DNA from: Chitinophagaceae bacterium
GTDB lineage: Bacteria; Bacteroidota; Bacteroidia; Chitinophagales; Chitinophagaceae
Assembly: GCA_020403455.1 (NCBI GenBank)
Contig: JADBXP010000018.1
Location: forward strand, 1-45,993
Reading direction: 5' to 3'
Length of the DNA stretch: 45,993 bases
The notes beneath the pieces were generated by a model. It did no database searches. It saw nothing but the letters and a program-made list of their open reading frames with translations, and was not told the origin of the DNA. Positions 1-7,928 of this stretch are shown here, piece by piece (position 1 is the first letter of the stretch; each line of letters opens with the position of its first letter). The translations under genes were made by a program, and so were the position numbers.

Positions 1-2
1 GA

Positions 3-83
3 TTAGATTACAACTGCTCAAGACCTCATGCATCACTGGGGTATGTTCCACCGGCAGAATACCAAAAAATCCAAATCCTATAA
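3..83 (+). mobile_element. 3' end of an IS3-family transposase (OrfB integrase), cut by the window edge
   Basis: Reading from base 3, 26 codons precede a TAA at 81-83. They contain RPHASLGYVPPAEY, which matches the classic C-terminal end of IS3-family OrfB integrases (typically N-x-x-RPH-x-SLGY-x-(T/P)PAE-(F/Y)). The rest of the gene lies outside the window, so whether the element is complete cannot be judged. The visible frame is open to its stop. About 60 bases later, TGTCAGCTCCCC read on the minus strand (ending near base 141) looks like an IS3-type terminal inverted repeat. That would put the element boundary only about 25 bp from the neighbouring response regulator stop. Confidence 0.8.
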
Positions 84-111
84 AAACTGAAAAAGAAAAA
101 TTTTATACTTT

Positions 112-143
112 TGAATGTAACGGATTTTAGGGGAGCTGACACA
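112..143. repeat. Putative right terminal inverted repeat of the IS3-family element
   Basis: Read on the minus strand the segment begins TGTCAGCTCCCCTAAAATCC. This resembles the terminal repeats of IS3/IS150/IS407-group elements, which start TGT or TGA followed by a run of C and an A-rich stretch. It sits 55-60 bp after the transposase stop, where such an end is expected. The matching left end and target duplication are outside the window, so the exact boundary (141 to 143) is inferred. Confidence 0.45.
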
Positions 144-167
144 GGTACTATTGCTAAAAAAGGTATA

Positions 168-848
168 TTACAAATTCAGCTTGTACCTGTTACCTAAAGG
201 AACTGAATAGTTATCCAAGCAAATAGCATTAGATAATATTTTCGAGATTTTTGATTTTGAAATTAAATATGATCGATGAACTCTTATAAAATTGTAATCA
301 GATACCTTGGTTTCAATTTTTGTTAGCGATTCGGAGCATAAAATTTCACGATTCTGTAAATATAATTTTGTGTAATTTCCAAAAGATTTGAAGAAATAAA
401 TAGAATTGATATCAAATCGCTTTATCTCTTTACCAACTTTAATAAATAGATAAGAACTAACTTCGGTATTTTGTTCAACTAATTTATCTGACTTTAAATG
501 ATAAAAACACTTTTGTACAGCAATAACAAATCTTTCAAATGAAAATGGCTTTAAAAGATAGTCTACAACACCTAAATCAAAACCCGTCACAGCATATTTA
601 TCATATGCAGTTGTAAATACAACTGCAGGTTTATTATGCAATATTTTTAACAACTCAATACCATTCATGCCAGGCATTTCAATATCTAAAAAAATTATAT
701 CAACTGACTCTTGAGAAGCAATTTCTATAACTTGAATCGCATTGTAACATTCTGCAACTAATTTGATATTTGGGATTTTATCAATAAATTTCTTTAAGAT
801 CTCTCTTGCCGGTTTTTCGTCATCTACTACGATACATTTAAATGACAT
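168..848 (-). CDS. LytTR-family response regulator
   Basis: This is a 226-residue response regulator of the LytR/AlgR type. The receiver domain (about 1-120) has the acidic pair D9/D10, the phosphoacceptor D55 in FLDIEMPG and the conserved lysine in LLKPF. The C-terminal half (about 130-226) is a LytTR DNA-binding domain, with FIRVHRSYLIS as its recognisable core and an ending in the usual (I/V)P(L/I)G-x-(R/S)Y form. It follows its partner histidine kinase by 25 bp on the same strand, so the two are probably cotranscribed. The target is unknown; direct repeats in the divergent intergenic region upstream of the kinase are a candidate. An IS3-type element end lies just past the stop codon but does not appear to truncate the protein. 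Confidence 0.9.
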   Translation of the reverse strand: MSFKCIVVDDEKPAREILKKFIDKIPNIKLVAECYNAIQVIEIASQESVDIIFLDIEMPGMNGIELLKILHNKPAVVFTTAYDKYAVTGFDLGVVDYLLKPFSFERFVIAVQKCFYHLKSDKLVEQNTEVSSYLFIKVGKEIKRFDINSIYFFKSFGNYTKLYLQNREILCSESLTKIETKVSDYNFIRVHRSYLISKSKISKILSNAICLDNYSVPLGNRYKLNL

Positions 849-873
849 TTTTATAGTATTTAAATTATGAATA

Positions 874-1842
874 TTAAAAAGGGATTTTCAAATAAACACT
901 AAATAAATCGAAAGTTGAATTAATAATCAGTTGATGATTTGGAATTAATTTCTCCAGCCTTTTTTTTGTATTTGCTATTCCAATACCCGTAGATTGCAGA
1001 TTCTTGTTGTCAGCATTATTTTTTGTGTTTTTAATTTCAAAAACAAGAAATGTATGGTTAACCACAATTGATATATCTATTTCTAATTTTTTATTATTAT
1101 TCGGTCCGCCATGCTTAAATGCATTCTCTATAAAAGGAATTAAAAGCATAGGTGGTATGGTTTGATTTTGAATTGTTATATCCTTACTATAAGTAATTTG
1201 TATATAATCTGAAAATCTGATTTTTTCAAAATTCAAATAATCTTCTATAAATTTAATCTCATCAGCAACAAGTACTTTCTCCTTTTCTAAACTAGTAAAA
1301 ATATAACGCATCATTGTACCAAGGTTGACAATTAAATTTGGCAAAATTGATGTATTTGTCATTGACGCATTGTATAAAATATTAAGCGTGTTAAAAAAGA
1401 AATGCGGATTAAGGTGATCTTTTAACAGTTTTAATTCAACACTATCCTGCAATTCTTTTAAACGAATATTTTCTAAATACGTATTTCTATAAAAGTGTAA
1501 AAAAGAGGTAATTATCACAAATATTAGATTGAAAATAAAACTATTAATAAAGTTTTCGCAAAATATACTCTCGGTATAGCTTATGAGAACTATAATGCAA
1601 AAAGTCAGTATAAAATATATACTATATTTTTTTCTTTTGTAAAAAGGCAACAATAAGTAACGATTGGTATATACCGATATACACAATGAAATAAATAGTA
1701 TTATAGTATTTCTATAATAGTCTATCGGTAGAGGTTGATCTACGATTAAACTTGGATATATTAATAAAGTCAATACTGAAAACCAAAAAAATAAGTGTAG
1801 CAATAATCCTCTTTGAAAAATGGTATTGTTAGTGGTTTTCAT
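874..1842 (-). CDS. LytS-type sensor histidine kinase
   Basis: This 322-residue membrane kinase has about four hydrophobic helices in the first 120 residues. A short linker leads to the His_kinase (LytS/YehU) domain with H147 in HLNPHFFFNTLN, the expected phosphorylation site. The ATP-binding half is seen in IPFIENAFKHG and in GIGIANTKKRL near the end. It has no obvious extracellular sensor domain, so the signal is probably sensed in or near the membrane. It is the first gene of a kinase-regulator pair transcribed leftward. The start chosen is the ATG followed by KTTNNTIFQ. Confidence 0.9.
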   Translation of the reverse strand: MKTTNNTIFQRGLLLHLFFWFSVLTLLIYPSLIVDQPLPIDYYRNTIILFISLCISVYTNRYLLLPFYKRKKYSIYFILTFCIIVLISYTESIFCENFINSFIFNLIFVIITSFLHFYRNTYLENIRLKELQDSVELKLLKDHLNPHFFFNTLNILYNASMTNTSILPNLIVNLGTMMRYIFTSLEKEKVLVADEIKFIEDYLNFEKIRFSDYIQITYSKDITIQNQTIPPMLLIPFIENAFKHGGPNNNKKLEIDISIVVNHTFLVFEIKNTKNNADNKNLQSTGIGIANTKKRLEKLIPNHQLIINSTFDLFSVYLKIPF

Positions 1843-1950
1843 ATATAAATTTTCAAAAATGAACTAAATATTCACTGTTTAAGCACATACATTCAAAAAG
1901 TAAAGGATGTTTTTATTATTGCTAATAATTTAACTCATTTAGTAACTTTT

Positions 1951-1970
1951 TCATCATTTTTTCATCATTT
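1951..1970. promoter_or_regulatory. Tandem TCATCATTT direct repeats, candidate LytTR operator
   Basis: TCATCATTT occurs at 1951-1959 and again at 1962-1970, a spacing of 11 bp or about one helical turn. It lies in the intergenic space between the leftward kinase/regulator pair and the rightward secreted-protein gene. LytTR proteins are known to bind pairs of short direct repeats, though usually spaced nearer two turns. The assignment is inference from position and architecture. Confidence 0.35.
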
Positions 1971-2006
1971 TGTATAGATAGCATTACAAAAATCTTTTAA
2001 TCTCAA

Positions 2007-2014
2007 TACGTTTG
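2007..2014 (+). promoter_or_regulatory. Bacteroidota -7 promoter element (TACGTTTG)
   Basis: TACGTTTG is a perfect match to the TAnnTTTG consensus of the Bacteroidota primary sigma factor. It lies 26 bp before the ATG at 2041, giving a leader of roughly 20 bases. No convincing TTTG -33 element was seen at the usual distance. Confidence 0.6.
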
Positions 2015-2040
2015 TATGCAAGAATAAAAATCAATTGATT

Positions 2041-2970
2041 ATGAAAACAAAGTTAACAATCGTAGTAAGCTTTTTAATTATTAATTTCTTAAACGCACAA
2101 AAAACTAATTTTCCCAAGAACATTGTTGGATTCTGGAAAATATCAGAAAAATCAACAGAAGTTTATTTCTTAGATTTAGTAGAAAACTACAAAAGGTCAG
2201 ATGTTGCATTAGCTGGTCAATTAGAAAGCCAAAAAGATGTACTAATAAAATCATACATCCCTGAAATTCAATATCAATTTAACGAAGATTTTTCATTAAA
2301 CATCATTACGCCGCAAGGAGCACAAAATGGAACCTGGCAAATTTCATCTGATCAAAAAGAATTATCCTTAGTAAGTACCAGAACAATAAAATATAAAATT
2401 GTAAATCTTTCACCTTCAGACTTGACCATTACTACGGAATTTGGGAAAACCATTACTTTTGAAAAAGTCAAAGCCAAAGAATCAAAAACAAATATTGATA
2501 CAGAATCAAATGATATTGACTTGACAGCTTCAAAAAAAGAAATTCAAAATCTCATAAATGAGTTCAAGAGTGCTATTAAAAAGAAAGACTCAGTTGCTTT
2601 GACTAATCTTTTTTACGATAAAAAAATAATATGGATTTCAGTTGCACATGACAAGTCTTTTGAGTATGGGAAAAGAATAGATCCAAATTCAAAAGAAATA
2701 CAACAGAGTGGAGCTTTTGAGCTATTGAATGATCCGCAACTTAAAGACATTGGATTAGAAGAAAAATTTTATAATATTAACATCTTCACAGACGGCAAGC
2801 TGGCTACAGTCGTTTTTGACTATAAGTTTCTGATGGGATCTACAACTACAAATTGGGGTACAGAATCCTGGCAACTTGTAAAAATAAATAACTCATGGAA
2901 AATTTATAATTTAATGTACACTTTTAATTTTTTAAATGTTAAACCTCTGCCTAAAAGCATGAAAGATTAA
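2041..2970 (+). CDS. Secreted protein with lipocalin-like and SnoaL/DUF4440-like domains
   Basis: The 309-residue product starts with a signal peptide (MKTKLTIVV... ending LNAQ). Residues about 25-150 resemble the lipocalin-like domain of Bacteroidota secreted proteins: an IVGFWKIS opening strand and later GTWQISSDQKELSL. Residues about 165-309 look like an NTF2-like (DUF4440/SnoaL) fold, with an amphipathic helix (EIQNLINEFKSAIKKKDSVA) followed by a strand-rich part including WQLVKINNSWKIYNL. No catalytic residues can be assigned. An in-frame TTG six bases upstream (2035) is possible, but the ATG at 2041 gives a normal signal peptide. It is transcribed away from the LytS/LytTR pair and may be one of its targets (inference). 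Confidence 0.75.
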   Translation: MKTKLTIVVSFLIINFLNAQKTNFPKNIVGFWKISEKSTEVYFLDLVENYKRSDVALAGQLESQKDVLIKSYIPEIQYQFNEDFSLNIITPQGAQNGTWQISSDQKELSLVSTRTIKYKIVNLSPSDLTITTEFGKTITFEKVKAKESKTNIDTESNDIDLTASKKEIQNLINEFKSAIKKKDSVALTNLFYDKKIIWISVAHDKSFEYGKRIDPNSKEIQQSGAFELLNDPQLKDIGLEEKFYNINIFTDGKLATVVFDYKFLMGSTTTNWGTESWQLVKINNSWKIYNLMYTFNFLNVKPLPKSMKD

Positions 2971-3015
2971 TCTCTTATTAATATCAGTTAAATAAAAGCT
3001 TTCACTTTGTAATTT

Positions 3016-3045
3016 AAAAATGACACTTATGTGTCATTTTTTTTT
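3016..3045 (+). terminator. Rho-independent terminator
   Basis: A stem pairing AAAAATGACAC with GTGTCATTTTT around a short loop is followed by a long T run. It sits about 45 bp after the stop of the lipocalin-like/SnoaL-like gene. The A tract on the left could let it work in both directions. Confidence 0.8.
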
Positions 3046-3074
3046 CTAAGTTCAAATGACAAGGGGTTGTATAG

Positions 3075-3380
3075 TTATATTTTCTCTTTAAAATAGATAT
3101 AACAAACATTATATTATGCCATAATCCTGACGTTTGCGAGTTAAACGTTTGGGGTGAATACAATAGTTGGATACTATCTGGACATACACACGGCGGACAT
3201 GTCAAACCACCCTTTCTCCCTCCACCAATGCTACCGGTGAAAAATACAAATTATTCTGCCGGACAAATAGAATTAAGCAACAACAGAACTTTATACATCA
3301 ACAGGGCCTTAGGGCACCTATGGCAGGTAAGGTTCAATGTAAGACCAGAAATAACATTATTTGAGTTACAAAATGGTTAA
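3075..3380 (+). pseudogene. C-terminal remnant of a calcineurin-like metallophosphoesterase
   Basis: In the frame of codons starting at 3075 the translation runs unbroken to a TAA at 3378-3380. It contains LCHNPDVCE, then ILSGHTHGGHVKPP, then LYINRALGH and PEITLFEL. These are the last three landmarks of YkuE-type metallophosphoesterases in their normal order; compare SHDPSHWD, LSGHTHGM, LYVNRGFGF and PEITLLEL in the intact homologue at 27221-28468. The first metal-binding motifs (D-x-H, GDxxN, GNHD) are missing and there is no plausible start: a TAG lies just upstream at 3072. About 100 codons of what should be roughly 270 or more remain, so this is a truncated, non-functional copy. Confidence 0.85.
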
Positions 3381-3557
3381 AAATTCAACTTAGCTTGTCC
3401 TATTTTTTTTGATTTCTGATAATGCGCTACATTTATTCTTATCAACTCCAGTATTTGTATAGAAAAAAGAGAAACTGGAAGGCATACTAACGAGTTGTAG
3501 GCAAGCAAGACAGACAGCGTTTATTTCAAAAAGAAATCATTATATCTCTTCGCATAG

Positions 3558-3998
3558 ATGACAAGACCCTTTATTTATTCCATCTTGGTAACTATTGTAT
3601 TAACAACAATATCATGTGATAGCATCCGTCAGACGCGATCGATTAAAGCACAGTATAAAGACATTTATATTGACCAGTTTAAGCTAACTTATTTCCGACA
3701 ACTACTTATGAAGAGCTATAATAACTCAAATGCAGTTCAGGAACTTATCGGTGCTGACCACAGCGGATTTACAGAGCCAATACTAACGATAGACGACTAT
3801 AAACTTATCGATAGCTTAACAACAAATGATAATAAATATTTGGTTGTTGACTCTACAGAAGATGGTAGAAGAGCAGAAGGTGCTCAAGGCAAAAGACCTT
3901 TAGGATTTATCTTGAACAAGCAGACAAGTAAGTGGCTGGATAGCTTGGCTAAGAAAAGATTAAAATTAAGTGGTTTGAAAAATAGTTGGGGCAATTGA
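3558..3998 (+). CDS. Small lipoprotein of unknown function
   Basis: The 146-residue product has a lipoprotein signal peptide with the lipobox TISC at C20, so the mature protein should be membrane-anchored. The rest is hydrophilic and mixed in character, with no motif I recognise. A basic, Ser/Leu-rich C-terminus (SKWLDSLAKKRLKLSGLKNS) could form an amphipathic helix. It stands alone, with 177 bp before and 246 bp after it free of genes. No promoter matching the consensus was found. Function unknown. Confidence 0.65.
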   Translation: MTRPFIYSILVTIVLTTISCDSIRQTRSIKAQYKDIYIDQFKLTYFRQLLMKSYNNSNAVQELIGADHSGFTEPILTIDDYKLIDSLTTNDNKYLVVDSTEDGRRAEGAQGKRPLGFILNKQTSKWLDSLAKKRLKLSGLKNSWGN

Positions 3999-4244
3999 TA
4001 GCCTGCCTAGAACAAAGAGCTTAATAAAATACGGGGTGAAGGAACTTTTTTTTCCAATAGCAGTTTTTCAATGTAGCTTTTGCAAAGACTGGCCGAGCAC
4101 TACTCCATGGAAATCTGCCATTTCACAATAAAACATTAATCAAATTAAGTAAGCCAGATAGAAGCAACAAAATTACCCCTCACTTCGCTAAGTCCTCCAT
4201 AATGTCGGTCATCTAATCCGAACGAAACGAAATCCTTTCAAAAC

Positions 4245-5105
4245 ATGAAATTAAATTGTATCCTTTTTTTGCTAATAACTTTAAATTCTTATTCCCAAGA
4301 AAAAATAATCAAAGGAGTAATAAAAGATGCAGAAAGTAAATTTTTCTTACAATATGCTAATATTGGAATATCAAATAAAAATATAGGAACTGTATCAAAT
4401 TTTGATGGTAAATTTTCTTTAAAACTCAATGAAAGCATTAATGAAAATGATTTGGTAACATTTTCTTATGTTGGCTATCAAACTAAAACCGTTGCAATTT
4501 CAAATCTTAATCTTGTAAACAACGAAATTGAACTGATCCCAGAAAAAAGACAGTTAGAAGAGGTTGTAGTGAAATTTAAAAAATCAAAACCAAAAATACT
4601 TGGAAGAAATTCTAAAGGTCTTGGACTAATACACACTAATTTTTATACTTATGAGGAAAAAGATGTTGATGACCGATTGAGCAAAGAAATCGGAATGAAA
4701 TTCAAACTACAAAATGATTGTAAAATAAATGATTTAAATTTTAACATAACTACAAATGAATTTAGTTCTCTAAAATTCAGGTTGAATATTTATCAAATAG
4801 AAAATGGATTTCCTACAGAACTTATTGTTGAAAAAGATATAATTTTTGAAATCAAAGATGAATTTAAAGGTTGGTTTTATTTAGATTTGAAACCATATGA
4901 TATTTTATTAGAGAAGCAAAGAGAGAATATTGCAATTACAATTCAATGGGTTGAAAGCAAAAAAGCAAATGAAAAAAGTAAATATTTTTCAATATCAACT
5001 GCAATGTCAATAACAGAAACAAGTTTTTTTAGAGAAAAGGCAATGGATAAATGGACTAAAAGTGGTCAAGGTTTAAGTTTTTATTTAAATGCAATCTGTA
5101 GATAA
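4245..5105 (+). CDS. Secreted CarboxypepD_reg-like domain protein
   Basis: The 286-residue product has a short signal peptide ending NSYSQ. A carboxypeptidase D regulatory-like beta-sandwich (about 20-105) follows, with IIKGVIKDAESKFFLQYANI, the TVSNFDGKFSL turn and VTFSYVGYQTKTV. This is the same module found at the N-terminus of TonB-dependent receptors and DUF5686-type proteins. After a basic linker (KKSKPKILGRNSKG) the C-terminal 165 residues form an uncharacterised strand-rich domain. There is no TonB plug or barrel, so it is a stand-alone protein, probably periplasmic or at the outer membrane. Codon use is AT-rich, as in its neighbours. Confidence 0.75.
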   Translation: MKLNCILFLLITLNSYSQEKIIKGVIKDAESKFFLQYANIGISNKNIGTVSNFDGKFSLKLNESINENDLVTFSYVGYQTKTVAISNLNLVNNEIELIPEKRQLEEVVVKFKKSKPKILGRNSKGLGLIHTNFYTYEEKDVDDRLSKEIGMKFKLQNDCKINDLNFNITTNEFSSLKFRLNIYQIENGFPTELIVEKDIIFEIKDEFKGWFYLDLKPYDILLEKQRENIAITIQWVESKKANEKSKYFSISTAMSITETSFFREKAMDKWTKSGQGLSFYLNAICR

Positions 5106-5134
5106 AAGTAAATATTCAAAAGCATTGATGCAAT

Positions 5135-5152
5135 AGGTCGCCAGACCGACCT
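5135..5152. repeat. Short perfect inverted repeat (AGGTCG/CGACCT)
   Basis: Six-base arms at 5135-5140 and 5147-5152 enclose a six-base loop, 30 bp after the CarboxypepD_reg-like gene. No T run follows, so it is at best a weak transcript 3' end or a protein site. Confidence 0.3.
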
Positions 5153-5260
5153 CAATGATTCATGTATGGTAGATGCAATATATAAATCCTATTAACCCTT
5201 TCTGCTAAAAATCCATGAAAAACTAATGCAAGTGCTTTTCCCAGCTATCTTTGAAATAAT

Positions 5261-5803
5261 ATGAACATGAAAGCAAAAGACGGGACGCAAATTCTTCTCA
5301 GGAAATTTACTATTTCCGAAGCCAACAACTTATCCATTTATCTGAACCATCTCAGTCCTGAATCAAAACAGCGATTTGGTCCCCATCCATACGATGTCGA
5401 TTCAATATACACTTTGTTCAACCAATCATATACCTATGTTGGATATATTGCGCAAGAGAAAACGCAGGGAAAAATCATATCCTATAGCCTTATTAAACAT
5501 GGTTATCTGGAGCATGACAAACTTCGCTTGGAGTCATACGGGTTGGAATTGGATAAATACAGTGATTGTACATTTGCCCCGTCGGTAAGTGACGAATACC
5601 AGAACAAGGGAATTGGGAAATTGATGTTTGACTATATTGTTGGCGATTTACAAGCAATCAATAAAAAGCGCATAATTTTATGGGGTGGTGTTCAGGCAAC
5701 AAATGAAAGTGCATTTGCATTCTATTCAAAGCAAGGCTTCAAAGTTTTGGGGCAATTTGAACACAATGGATACAACTATGATATGATATTTGACATTAAC
5801 TAA
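5261..5803 (+). CDS. GNAT-family N-acetyltransferase
   Basis: The 180-residue protein has a GNAT fold. The acetyl-CoA-binding motif A reads YQNKGIGKLMFDYIV (Q-x-x-G-x-G), and the C-terminal motif is TNESAFAFYSKQGFKVLG. It would transfer an acetyl group from acetyl-CoA to an amine; the substrate cannot be told from sequence. Length is typical for the family. Two starts are possible (ATG 5261, or ATG 5267 giving MKAKDGTQ). It stands alone with no obvious partner. Confidence 0.85.
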   Translation: MNMKAKDGTQILLRKFTISEANNLSIYLNHLSPESKQRFGPHPYDVDSIYTLFNQSYTYVGYIAQEKTQGKIISYSLIKHGYLEHDKLRLESYGLELDKYSDCTFAPSVSDEYQNKGIGKLMFDYIVGDLQAINKKRIILWGGVQATNESAFAFYSKQGFKVLGQFEHNGYNYDMIFDIN

Positions 5804-6058
5804 TAAGAGCCACCGGGCAGAGCAGCAGCAAAACAATTGAAATGCATACCCATCTATCCATCGAGGGTATAAAGATGATAACTAGTTCGCTTGATAACTT
5901 ATACTATTTTACTTAGATTTGAGTACTACACAATATCTATCCACTATACCTGCGATATTCTGCTTGGCAACCGGGAAAGTATAGCATGTACAAACGAATG
6001 ATCGGTCTTTGCAGAGCGACACCTCAACCGACGAATAAATAACAAAACCTCCAACCAC

Positions 6059-7126
6059 TTGATTAAAAAAATTAAAATAGTACAAATTCTAATTCTTACT
6101 TTTCTTACAATAACAGTTTGGGGGACATCCTGTAACGGACCAGTAAAAAAAGATTTGCCAAATGAGAAGGAGCATCCCAAATTGATCAAGCAGGCAGGAA
6201 ATGGCAATCTTTCGTGTATCATTCAGGATAAAGATGGAAATCTTTGGGTAGGCACCTCAGATAATGGCTTGTATCAATATGATGGAAAATCGTTTAAACA
6301 ATTTGGAGTAAAAGATGGGTTAAGCAGTAACGATGTCTATTGCCTTTTGGAAGATACAGCTGGAAAAATTTGGATAGGTACTAAAGCAGGACTTTCCCTT
6401 TTCGATGGAAAAACATTTACCAACATCCAAATTCCTTTACCCAAAAACCTACCTCCTAACAAGAATCCCTACTATCAAAACCACTGGGTTTACAGTATGC
6501 TACAAGACAGGAAGGAAAAACTATGGTTTGTAACCATAGACGGTGTCTATACCTACGATGGCAAATCCTTTTCAATATTTAGAATTGATGAAGCTGCCAA
6601 TGGCTTTTTGACGGGTAACGATAAAGTAGAACGTATTTTCGAAGATAAAGAGGGTAATATTTGGCTAGGTGGACGAACCAACGAAGGTGTGTATCGCTAT
6701 GATGGAAAAACAGTGACCAACCTCCAACCTATGGATCTATTTCAAAATGGACCTACACCAAAAGTGCACAATTGGGGCTGGCCTCAATTGCAAGACAAGA
6801 ACGGAAATATTTGGTTCAGTAATTGGGGTGGAGCCTATCGGTATGATGGAAATACTTTTACAGGTTTTACAACAAAAGATGGTTTGCCAAGAGAAGTCAC
6901 CCGAATCATAGAGGACAAAAAAGGAAATCTTTGGTTCGGTGCCGCTGATGGACTTAGACTGTATGATGGTAAAACTTTTACCCATTTTAAGGATGGGCTA
7001 ATCAATCCCTGGATTTGGACAATATTGGAGGATAGAAATGGAAATATTTGGGTGGGCACGAGAGGTGAAGGTCTTTACCTTTTCGATGGAAAAACATTTA
7101 TTAATTACTCTGAGAATAAGCAGTAG
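6059..7126 (+). CDS. Seven-bladed propeller lipoprotein (two-component-regulator propeller repeats)
   Basis: The 355-residue lipoprotein has its lipobox cysteine at C25 (WGTSC), followed by seven Reg_prop repeats. Each blade has the form G-(N/K)-(L/I)-W-(V/I/F)-G/x-T...YDGK-(S/T)-F, for example GNLWVGTSDNGLYQYDGKSF and GNIWVGTRGEGLYLFDGKTF. Seven such blades are enough for one closed propeller. In Bacteroidota these repeats usually form the periplasmic sensor of hybrid two-component systems. Here no membrane helix, kinase or regulator is fused, so it is a stand-alone anchored propeller. The start is TTG at 6059: no in-frame ATG or GTG lies upstream, and this start gives a proper signal peptide. 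Confidence 0.85.
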   Translation: MIKKIKIVQILILTFLTITVWGTSCNGPVKKDLPNEKEHPKLIKQAGNGNLSCIIQDKDGNLWVGTSDNGLYQYDGKSFKQFGVKDGLSSNDVYCLLEDTAGKIWIGTKAGLSLFDGKTFTNIQIPLPKNLPPNKNPYYQNHWVYSMLQDRKEKLWFVTIDGVYTYDGKSFSIFRIDEAANGFLTGNDKVERIFEDKEGNIWLGGRTNEGVYRYDGKTVTNLQPMDLFQNGPTPKVHNWGWPQLQDKNGNIWFSNWGGAYRYDGNTFTGFTTKDGLPREVTRIIEDKKGNLWFGAADGLRLYDGKTFTHFKDGLINPWIWTILEDRNGNIWVGTRGEGLYLFDGKTFINYSENKQ

Positions 7127-7207
7127 TTTGGAACAGAAAAAAAACGAAACCCCTTGTAAGGTTTTACTTCAGGCAGGGTAGCCGGGCAAATTTGGAGACC
7201 TGTTTCC

Positions 7208-7245
7208 GCCTTTGGTGGATTCGGTGCCTGACAACCGCCAAAGGC
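7208..7245. repeat. Imperfect inverted repeat between the propeller and NfeD genes
   Basis: GCCTTTGGTGG at 7208-7218 pairs with CCGCCAAAGGC at 7235-7245, with one wobble, across a 16-base loop. It lacks a T run. A similar CCGCC-TTT-GGCGG hairpin core occurs in the repeats after the tRNA at 45403-45417. Role unknown. Confidence 0.4.
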
Positions 7246-7351
7246 AGAATCTCAATTCCCCAATGCCGAACTAACTGCGGAGTAAACTTCAAACGATCAA
7301 TACATTAGAACTTATTGTAAATTTAAAAAAAACATCGTAACTTTATTTAAT

Positions 7352-7918
7352 ATGGAAATATTAGAAAATTTAGACCCGCTACTAAAAACTTTTTGGTATA
7401 TAGCTATTCCGACAAGCATCATTTTTATCCTTCAAACAGTAATGACCTTTGTAGGGGCGGATGCTACAGATGGACTAGAAGCAGACTTTGATGGAGATTT
7501 GAGTGGTGGCGACGCACCATTTCAACTTTTTTCACTAAGAAATCTTATCAATTTTTTATTGGGCTTTAGCTGGTCTGGAATATCATTGTATAATAGCATA
7601 TCCAATAAACCTTTATTGATATTTTTTTCGCTGATCATAGGCAGCCTTTTTGTTTATTTATTTTTTATAATAATCAAACAAATACAAAAATTAGCAGAAG
7701 ATAACTCCTTTAAATTAACAAATACCCTTAACAAAACCGCTGAGGTTTATATCCTAATTCCTGAAAATAAAAAAGGCAAGGGGAAAATAATGATCAGCGT
7801 AAATGGTTCATTTCACGAACTAGAAGCAATGACAGAAAACGAGCAATTACAAACAGGTACAATAGTAAAAGTTGTAAGGATAGAAAATAATAATATATTA
7901 ATAGTAGAAGCAATTTAA
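7352..7918 (+). CDS. NfeD-like membrane protein with OB-fold domain, flotillin partner
   Basis: The 188-residue protein has three likely membrane helices (about 12-35, 65-85 and 90-112) and a C-terminal OB-fold of about 75 residues: NKTAEVYILI, GKIMISVNG, TGTIVKVVRIENNNILIVEAI. The acidic loop ADATDGLEADFDGDL is on the outside. It resembles YuaF of Bacillus subtilis, whose gene precedes the flotillin gene yuaG (floT). Here too it precedes a flotillin gene by 10 bp, so the two form an operon. A TAACTTTA stretch at 7339-7346, near the consensus -7, could be the promoter. Confidence 0.85.
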   Translation: MEILENLDPLLKTFWYIAIPTSIIFILQTVMTFVGADATDGLEADFDGDLSGGDAPFQLFSLRNLINFLLGFSWSGISLYNSISNKPLLIFFSLIIGSLFVYLFFIIIKQIQKLAEDNSFKLTNTLNKTAEVYILIPENKKGKGKIMISVNGSFHELEAMTENEQLQTGTIVKVVRIENNNILIVEAI

Positions 7919-7928
7919 ATAAGTCAAT

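Noticed and set aside
3014..3364. Two short frames (63 codons minus, 65 codons plus) in the region of the phosphoesterase remnant
   Set aside because: They lie in other frames across the recognised metallophosphoesterase remnant and show no features of their own.
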